From Candidatus Uhrbacteria bacterium (GTDB taxonomy: Bacteria > Patescibacteriota > Patescibacteriia > UBA9934 > GWF2-40-263): a stretch of DNA of 6,358 nt. Under the pieces are notes generated by a model that ran no database searches, was not told the DNA's origin, and worked only from the letters and a program-made list of their open reading frames with translations. The stretch covers positions 1-6,358 of the forward strand of contig JACQSJ010000062.1 in assembly GCA_016205995.1 (NCBI GenBank), read 5' to 3'. Of the stretch, positions 1 to 5,000 are shown piece by piece (positions within the stretch are counted from its first letter, which is position 1; each line of letters starts with the position of its first letter). The translations under genes and the position numbers were made by a program.

Positions 1-19
1 GGCCTTCTGCGTCACCTCC

Positions 20-577
20 ATGTCAGCCATCCGTAATCGAATCCTTGAATTTCGCATTTTATCGCTCCGGGACACGGAAGCCTTTGGCGAGTATTATCAG
101 GTTCATAAAACCGAGGTATATCAGTTTATTCTGGCTCGCGTCAACGCTTCGGAACTTGCCGAGGATCTTACGAGTGAGGTCTTTACCCGTGTCTGTCAGT
201 ACCTTTTTGAGGATAAACGGCCGGTGACGCATTTGCGGGGGTTTCTCTTTTCCATTGCCAGGTCATTGATTATTGATCATTACCGTCGGCAGGGGAAACG
301 CGAGGTGACTCTTGAACCCCATGATCCGTTTTTTTCGCGCCTGGCAGATTCGACAGAGGCAGCCGCTCAGGCAATGGATGCCAGCTTGGATTGGCAACGA
401 CTTTGGCAGACGGTTTTACGCCTTCGGCCTGAATATCGAGAGGTGATTTCCCTGCGATTTGTTGATGATTTTTCCATCGAAGAAATAGCGGTGATATTGG
501 AAAAAAGTCAGGGAGCGGCGCGGGTTCTGATTCATCGAGCCCTCCGCGCCTTGGAAAAAGAACTCATGAATAGCTGA
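20..577 (+). CDS. ECF-type RNA polymerase sigma factor (sigma-70 family)
   Basis: The 185-residue protein has the two-domain layout of an ECF sigma factor, which directs RNA polymerase to a small set of promoters. Region 2 covers about residues 18-92: AFGEYYQVHKTEVYQFILAR, then the AEDLTSEVF core, then FLFSIARSLIIDHYRR, which corresponds to the -10 recognition and melting helices. A short linker (93-123) leads to region 4 (about 124-182), where SIEEIAVILEKSQGAARVLI forms the -35-binding helix-turn-helix. Length is normal for the family and no region 1 or 3 is present. The ATG at 20 gives the N-terminal length usual for Patescibacterial homologues, but the frame stays open to the window edge and no Shine-Dalgarno sequence precedes it, so an upstream start cannot be excluded. 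The stop is TGA. The next gene begins 9 bases later in the same frame, so the two are probably co-transcribed. Target promoters cannot be read from the protein. Confidence 0.93.
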   Translation: MSAIRNRILEFRILSLRDTEAFGEYYQVHKTEVYQFILARVNASELAEDLTSEVFTRVCQYLFEDKRPVTHLRGFLFSIARSLIIDHYRRQGKREVTLEPHDPFFSRLADSTEAAAQAMDASLDWQRLWQTVLRLRPEYREVISLRFVDDFSIEEIAVILEKSQGAARVLIHRALRALEKELMNS

Positions 578-586
578 ATAGCTCTT

Positions 587-1708
587 ATGCGCGACCTTAT
601 CAAACAACTGGAGACAATCGGAGCGGCGTATCGAAACCGTACTATTGATATTTCCGCAGAGCGAGAGGCGCGAATGGATGCTCGGGTACATCAGGCGCTC
701 GCGGCCGTGAGAGAACAGACCGGCAGTCGGATCGGGAAGCTGGGCCTGGTTTTTTTGCATGGATTTTCTTTTCCTTCTTTTCTGCCAAAATCGGCTCGCT
801 GGGTCATTCGTCCGGCCGGGGCGCTGGCCGGAATTTTTCTGATTGCCCTGGGAGGATGGGTGGTGGCCGGTAGCGTGTTTGTGGGAGTCTTGCCGGGTGA
901 TTCGCTCTACGGCGTGAAATTAGCTTCCGAGCGCGCCCATGCCAGCTTTACCTTTAACCCAAAATCCAAGGCGCAATTGGAATTGGAGTTTGCCGCCCGC
1001 CGTTTGGACGAGGCCAACCGGATTGCCGAAAACGACTTTCCTGATCAGGAAGACCGTTTGGCGGTGGCGATGAAACAATTTACCTCGCAAATGAATGCCA
1101 CCCAAACGCAACTGCGCACTCTCAAGGAGACGGACCAACCGGAAGCAGTGGCCGTGGCCAAGATTGTTGATCGAAAGGTGGCCGAATATCAAGCGGCCTT
1201 GGCGCAGAGAAAAGAGGGAGCAACGGAAGCCGCGCAGGCGCAGGTGCGCGAGGCAAGAGAAGCGGTGGAAGACACTTCTTTTGTGGCGGTAACCGTACTG
1301 CTTGAGGGCGAGAAGGGACAGGTTTCCCTTGAGGTGCAGAAGAGGGTAGGCGAACGATTGCAGGAATTGGAGGCACAGATTCAGGACGTGGAGCATCGGT
1401 TAGCGGTGATCCCCAATGGAAATTATCCCGAGATTGATAAAATTAAAGGTCCGACCTTGGAAAATTTGCGGGCAGAGGCGGCCAAGGCGCGGGAGATTTT
1501 AAACGACGGCAAGGATCTGTTCGCGCGGGGAGGCTTTGAGGCCGCGCTCTTGAAGTATCGAGAGGGGGTTGGTTCGCTCAATCAACTGCATTGGGGCGTG
1601 GGGTTGTATGAAGCGCTGATTGCCGAACTTAACGCGAAAGCGCAGGAAGCGCCAAAAGCTTCCGAGGAAAATGAAGGAGTTGGAGAACAGCCAATCCCTT
1701 CCCCTTGA
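587..1708 (+). CDS. DUF5667-type single-pass membrane protein, candidate anti-sigma or envelope sensor
   Basis: The 373-residue protein has a charged N-terminal cytoplasmic part (about 1-75), one hydrophobic segment (about 76-100), and directly after it the motif LPGDSLYGVK (102-111), followed by a predicted helix with FNPKSKAQLELEFAARRLDEA (123-143). This PGD.LY.vK...E...L.f...K..l.l..A.RRl.Ea pattern is the hallmark of DUF5667, often found beside ECF sigma genes in Patescibacteria and Actinobacteria (from memory). The rest (about 125-350) is strongly helical, with heptad-like Ala/Glu/Gln/Leu stretches, likely a coiled coil or helical bundle outside the membrane; the last 25 residues are a Pro/Glu-rich tail. 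Position 9 bases after the sigma gene suggests translational coupling and a role in restraining that sigma factor, with the small N-terminal part as the contact surface. No zinc-binding HxxxCxxC anti-sigma motif is present, so the anti-sigma role is inferred. No clear Shine-Dalgarno precedes the ATG. Confidence 0.85.
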   Translation: MRDLIKQLETIGAAYRNRTIDISAEREARMDARVHQALAAVREQTGSRIGKLGLVFLHGFSFPSFLPKSARWVIRPAGALAGIFLIALGGWVVAGSVFVGVLPGDSLYGVKLASERAHASFTFNPKSKAQLELEFAARRLDEANRIAENDFPDQEDRLAVAMKQFTSQMNATQTQLRTLKETDQPEAVAVAKIVDRKVAEYQAALAQRKEGATEAAQAQVREAREAVEDTSFVAVTVLLEGEKGQVSLEVQKRVGERLQELEAQIQDVEHRLAVIPNGNYPEIDKIKGPTLENLRAEAAKAREILNDGKDLFARGGFEAALLKYREGVGSLNQLHWGVGLYEALIAELNAKAQEAPKASEENEGVGEQPIPSP

Positions 1709-1764
1709 TGGGGGAGGAGAATAATTATCAGCTCTCTCGCCTAACTTTTTTAGAAAAAGCTTGA
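1708..1764 (+). CDS. Possible 18-codon ORF overlapping the preceding stop (TGATG)
   Basis: The stop of the DUF5667 gene (TGA, 1706-1708) shares its last base with an ATG at 1708-1710. The frame reads MGEENNYQLSRLTFLEKA and ends in TGA at 1762-1764. It covers the left arm and loop of the hairpin at 1729-1775, so a ribosome translating it would disturb that structure. A TGATG overlap is a classic coupling arrangement, but an ORF this short arises easily by chance and I recognise no family. The purine-rich GGGGGAGGAG lies inside the ORF (1710-1719) and cannot serve as its own ribosome binding site. Confidence 0.15.
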   Translation: MGEENNYQLSRLTFLEKA

Positions 1765-1775
1765 TGAGAGAGCTG
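1729..1775 (+). promoter_or_regulatory. Nested hairpin in the intergenic region, possible terminator or processing site
   Basis: CAGCTCTCTC (1729-1738) and GAGAGAGCTG (1766-1775) form a perfect 10-bp stem. Inside its 27-base loop, CTTTTT (1745-1750) and AAAAAG (1754-1759) form a second 6-bp stem with a 3-base loop. No T-run follows the right arm, so this is not a standard intrinsic terminator. It begins 20 bases after the DUF5667 stop, where one would expect an operon end, an RNA processing site or an attenuator separating the regulatory pair from the surface-protein gene. Confidence 0.5.
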
Positions 1776-1857
1776 GGGATTCCGGCTCAAAGTTTTGTTA
1801 ACACACGTGACGCAAAAGGTCGAGGCTCGTGAGGGCCGCGGCACGTTAGTTTGAAAG

Positions 1858-1935
1858 TTAATCGAGCGATTAAGCGATAGAGCGATTAAGAAAACTTAAT
1901 CGCTTAATCAACTTAATTACTTAATCGCTTACTTC
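1858..1935 (+). repeat. 8-bp repeat block forming nested inverted repeats in the leader of the surface-protein gene
   Basis: The left half repeats GCGATTAA at 1866-1873 and 1882-1889, with the degenerate copy GCGATAGA between them (1874-1881). After a GAAAAC centre the right half repeats the complement, TTAATCGC at 1896-1903 and 1921-1928, with degenerate copies TTAATCAA (1904-1911) and TTAATTAC (1913-1920). The innermost pair, AGCGATTAAG (1881-1890) and CTTAATCGCT (1895-1904), is a perfect 10-bp stem with an AAAA loop. The outer pair, 1865-1874 with 1920-1929, is also a perfect 10 bp. TTTGAA (1850-1855) and TTCAAA (1933-1938) could extend the structure. The block ends 12 bases before the ATG of the S-layer-like gene and is much more AT-rich than the flanks. 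It could be an mRNA leader structure, a multi-site operator, or a dispersed palindromic repeat. Confidence 0.85.
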
Positions 1936-1947
1936 AAAGTTTTAATT

Positions 1948-2061
1948 ATGACACATGCATTACGATGGGGACGACAGGCGGTTACGATCGGAGTGGTCGG
2001 CGCAACGATTGCCTGGTCAGTAGGCTTGGCTACCTTGCTCCAACCTCTCTCCGCTCGCGCG
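1948..2061 (+). other. Signal peptide of the S-layer-like protein
   Basis: Residues 1-10 carry His, Arg and Arg. A hydrophobic core follows (11-31, AVTIGVVGATIAWSVGLATL and one more Leu), and then QPLSARA with an A-x-A site (36-38), so cleavage after Ala38 or Ala39 is likely. No lipobox cysteine is present, which points to signal peptidase I and the Sec route. This fixes the N-terminus and supports the chosen ATG. Confidence 0.85.
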
Positions 2062-5000
2062 GCTGTGGCCGGCGATCTCGTCAAGGGATCCCTGCCCGCG
2101 GTCTATTACGTGGGCGGCGACGGAAAGCGTTATGTTTTCCCCAATGAGAAAACCTATAAAACATGGTATGCCGATTTCAGCCTGGTCAAGACAATGTCTG
2201 ACGCTGAAATCGCCGCCATGCCGATCGGAGGAAATGTGGTCTACCGCGGCGGCGCCCGTTTGGTGAAAATCCAGACTGATCCGCGCGTGTATGTCGTGGA
2301 ACCCTCCGGAAAGATCCGATGGGTTGAGACCGAATCGGTTGCCTCGGCGCTCTACGGAGCGGGCTGGGCCAGCCGCGTTGACGACGTGCCGGATGTTTTC
2401 TTTGTTGATTACACCCCGGGCGCGTCTGTGGCCGACGCTTCTCGCTACCCAACGGGAAGTTTAGTTAAGAATTCCGGCGATCCAGATGTTTATTACATTG
2501 ACGGCGCCTCAAAGCGTTGGCTGGCCAATGCCGACGCCATGAGCGCCAACCGTTTCCGCTCCGAATATGTGGTGGAAACCAGCCAAAACTTGGCCGTCTA
2601 TACCGATGGCGCCAATGTCACCGGTTATGAAGCGGCCTTGGCCGACACCTCTCAAAAGGGCGGTGTGGTAGTGCCGACCGGCGGCGGTCTGATGATCTCG
2701 CTTTCCAGCGACAATCCGGTGGGCGCAACCGTGCCACAGGGCGCTTCAAGCGTTCCCGTGTTGGCCTTGAACTTCTCCGCCTCTTCTTCGGCGGTAACCG
2801 TTACCAGCTTGGTGCTTAAGCGATTCGGGGTGGGCAACTCCACTGATTTCTCGAACGTCTACCTCTACAACGCTGACGGCAGCCGCATGACTGACGGCCG
2901 CACGGTCAACTCCTCAACACAGGACGCGACCTTTGCCGGCTTGAGCATCGCGGTTCCTGCCAGCGGTTCGACCAAGGTTTGGGTGCGCGCCGACATCGGC
3001 ACCAGCCTTACCTCGGGCAGCACGCACGGATTCCAGATAACAGCCGGCGCGAGTGTCGGTTCCAATGCCGCCTCGGTGACCGGATCATTCCCGGTTTCGG
3101 GCAATCTCTTTACCGTGGGCGCGGCAACGGCCGGCACCCTGACCATTGACGCCTCCGGCACCATAGCCAACCCAACCCTGGGTCAGAAGGAAGCGGAAAT
3201 TGCCCGCTTTACCTTGGCCACGGCCACGGAAGACGCCTCGGTCAAACAGGTTAACTTTGATCTTGAAGGAACCATCAACAATCCTGATCTTACCAACCTC
3301 TCGCTCTGGCAGGGCACCACCAAACTCGCCACCGTTGCTGCCGCCAGCTCAAAGGGAATGATCAACCTTGTCCTGAATCCGGCTTATGCGCTGGCCGACG
3401 GCACCACCAAGACTTTCAGTCTAAAGGGTGACATTGGCGGGGAGGCCGGACGCACGGTTGGTATTCGCTTGGAAGAGCGCGGTGATATCAGCGCCATTGG
3501 CGGCCGCTATGGATTTGGCATGCAGATTGTAAACAGCGGTTACAACGGCGGCACCGGTGACGGCGCGGCCAAGGGAACTTGCGCGGCCACCACCGACGAT
3601 TGTTCGTTCTCAACCGTGCAGGGTTCCAAACTCACCTTTGCCTTCAACGGCCCGTCAGCCGGAGACATTTCCGTCAACAGTCAGAACCAGGTCTTTATGA
3701 AGTTCTCGCTGACGGCTCAACAGTTCACCACGGTCAAGGATCTGATAGTGGTCGTTTCCTGTCAGGTATCGGGACAAAGTTGTGACGATGACGCCACGGA
3801 TAACGGCGATTTGATCCGCCTGGCCACCGAGGCCAACTTGAAAGACATTCGTGTCGTGAAGAGTGACGGTTCGCTGGTCATGGGACCGTTGGAATTATCT
3901 GTGACCGGTTCAGACGCCTCGCAATCGCTCACCTTTACTGATGACTTCACCATGAATGCTGGCCAGACGCTGGATCTGATGGTCACCGCCGACGTTGACA
4001 ACAACGCTACGGCTGCCGAAGCCTTCCGGGTGGCCATTGACATGAGTGAGGTTAACTCCGAGGACTCGAACGGCGACCGCATTGCCGCGGCCAACATTGT
4101 GCCGAGCGCCGATATCAACGGCAACAACCAGACGCTCCGCGCGGCCACCCTTACCCTCTCGCACACCACGCCGCCGTCGGATGGCGCGAACAACGTCACC
4201 GTGCGCGGCACCTCGAACAAGGATTCGGTGGCTTACTCCTTTGCCGCCAGCAACTCTTCGGATCTGACAGTTTCGTTGATCTCAGTGACAGCCAGCGTAG
4301 ACGGCGACTCAACCACCGACGTCAATGATTTCGTGGTTGGCACCGAAACCGAGGCTGATGGCGGGGCAACGGTAAACTCTTTGGACATGATTTCGTCCGC
4401 TTCCATCTACGATGGAGACACGGGCACCCTGATTGCCGGTCCAGAGTCTGTTACCAGCGCCACCACCGGCGTGATCACCTTCCGCAACTTTGTCTGGACC
4501 ATTCCCAAGGGTCAGGCCAAGAAGCTGTTGGTGAAGGGCAACATTGCCAACTACAGCGTGGCCAATGAAGCGGACGCCTATGCCCTGCGCATTGCCGCGA
4601 TCGGCGATGTGACCGTGCAGGATAAGGACGGCAATTCAGCCTCAGTATCCATTTCCGCCAATAACGGCACGGCCACTGCTCCCACGGTCTACGTGCGGGT
4701 CAGCAACTCCGGCACCATTGCCGCGAGTCGCGACGCCGGTTCGCCAAACGCTGATCTGGTGCTGGCCGGCGCAACCGATGTGACCATGTCCAAGTTCCGT
4801 TTTGACGCCACTGACGAAGGCATGCTGGTAAAGCGCATTACTGTCTCGGAAACCAATGCCTTTGCCCAGACCGGAACGGGCGGCGATTACGACAACAACA
4901 TCAGTTCGGTAAAACTCTCCTACCAGAAGCAGGATGGCACGACGGCCACGCAAACCGGATTCCTTACCGCGGGTCAGTCCATCTTTAACCTGCCGAGCGG

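Larger units (their letters stand above)
1709..1947 (+). promoter_or_regulatory. Intergenic region and leader of the S-layer-like gene
   Basis: This 239-base gap separates the sigma/DUF5667 pair from the large surface-protein gene. It holds the nested hairpin (1729-1775), a GC-rich middle (about 1803-1848) without clear structure, and the AT-rich octamer repeat block. A promoter for the surface gene is expected here, but I cannot fix one. TTGAAA (1851-1856) is followed after 17 bases by a poor -10 (GCGATA, 1874-1879). AAC (1800-1802) followed after 16 bases by GTC (1819-1821) vaguely resembles ECF promoters. Neither is convincing. The 20 bases before the ATG contain no Shine-Dalgarno sequence. 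Confidence 0.5.

Noticed and set aside
12..19. TCACCTCC directly before the first ATG, identical to the anti-Shine-Dalgarno end of 16S rRNA
   Set aside because: The flanking bases do not match the 16S rRNA end, and 8 bases can match by chance. It is the complement of a ribosome binding site, so it cannot act as one.
416..760. Minus-strand ORF of 114 codons across the sigma/DUF5667 junction
   Set aside because: Both plus-strand genes have clear domain motifs. This one has none and is antisense to conserved coding sequence.
575..1708. Use of the UGA=Gly genetic code (Gracilibacteria/Absconditabacteria)
   Set aside because: The 1395-codon surface gene is glycine-rich yet has no in-frame TGA, and both TGA stops fall at natural family ends.
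1851..1879. Housekeeping promoter TTGAAA-N17-GCGATA upstream of the surface gene
   Set aside because: The -10 element is poor and lies inside the octamer repeats, so the match is not better than chance in an AT-rich stretch.
1858..1935. CRISPR array
   Set aside because: The units are 8 bp with no spacers of 25-40 bp, they are inverted about a centre, and no cas genes are present.
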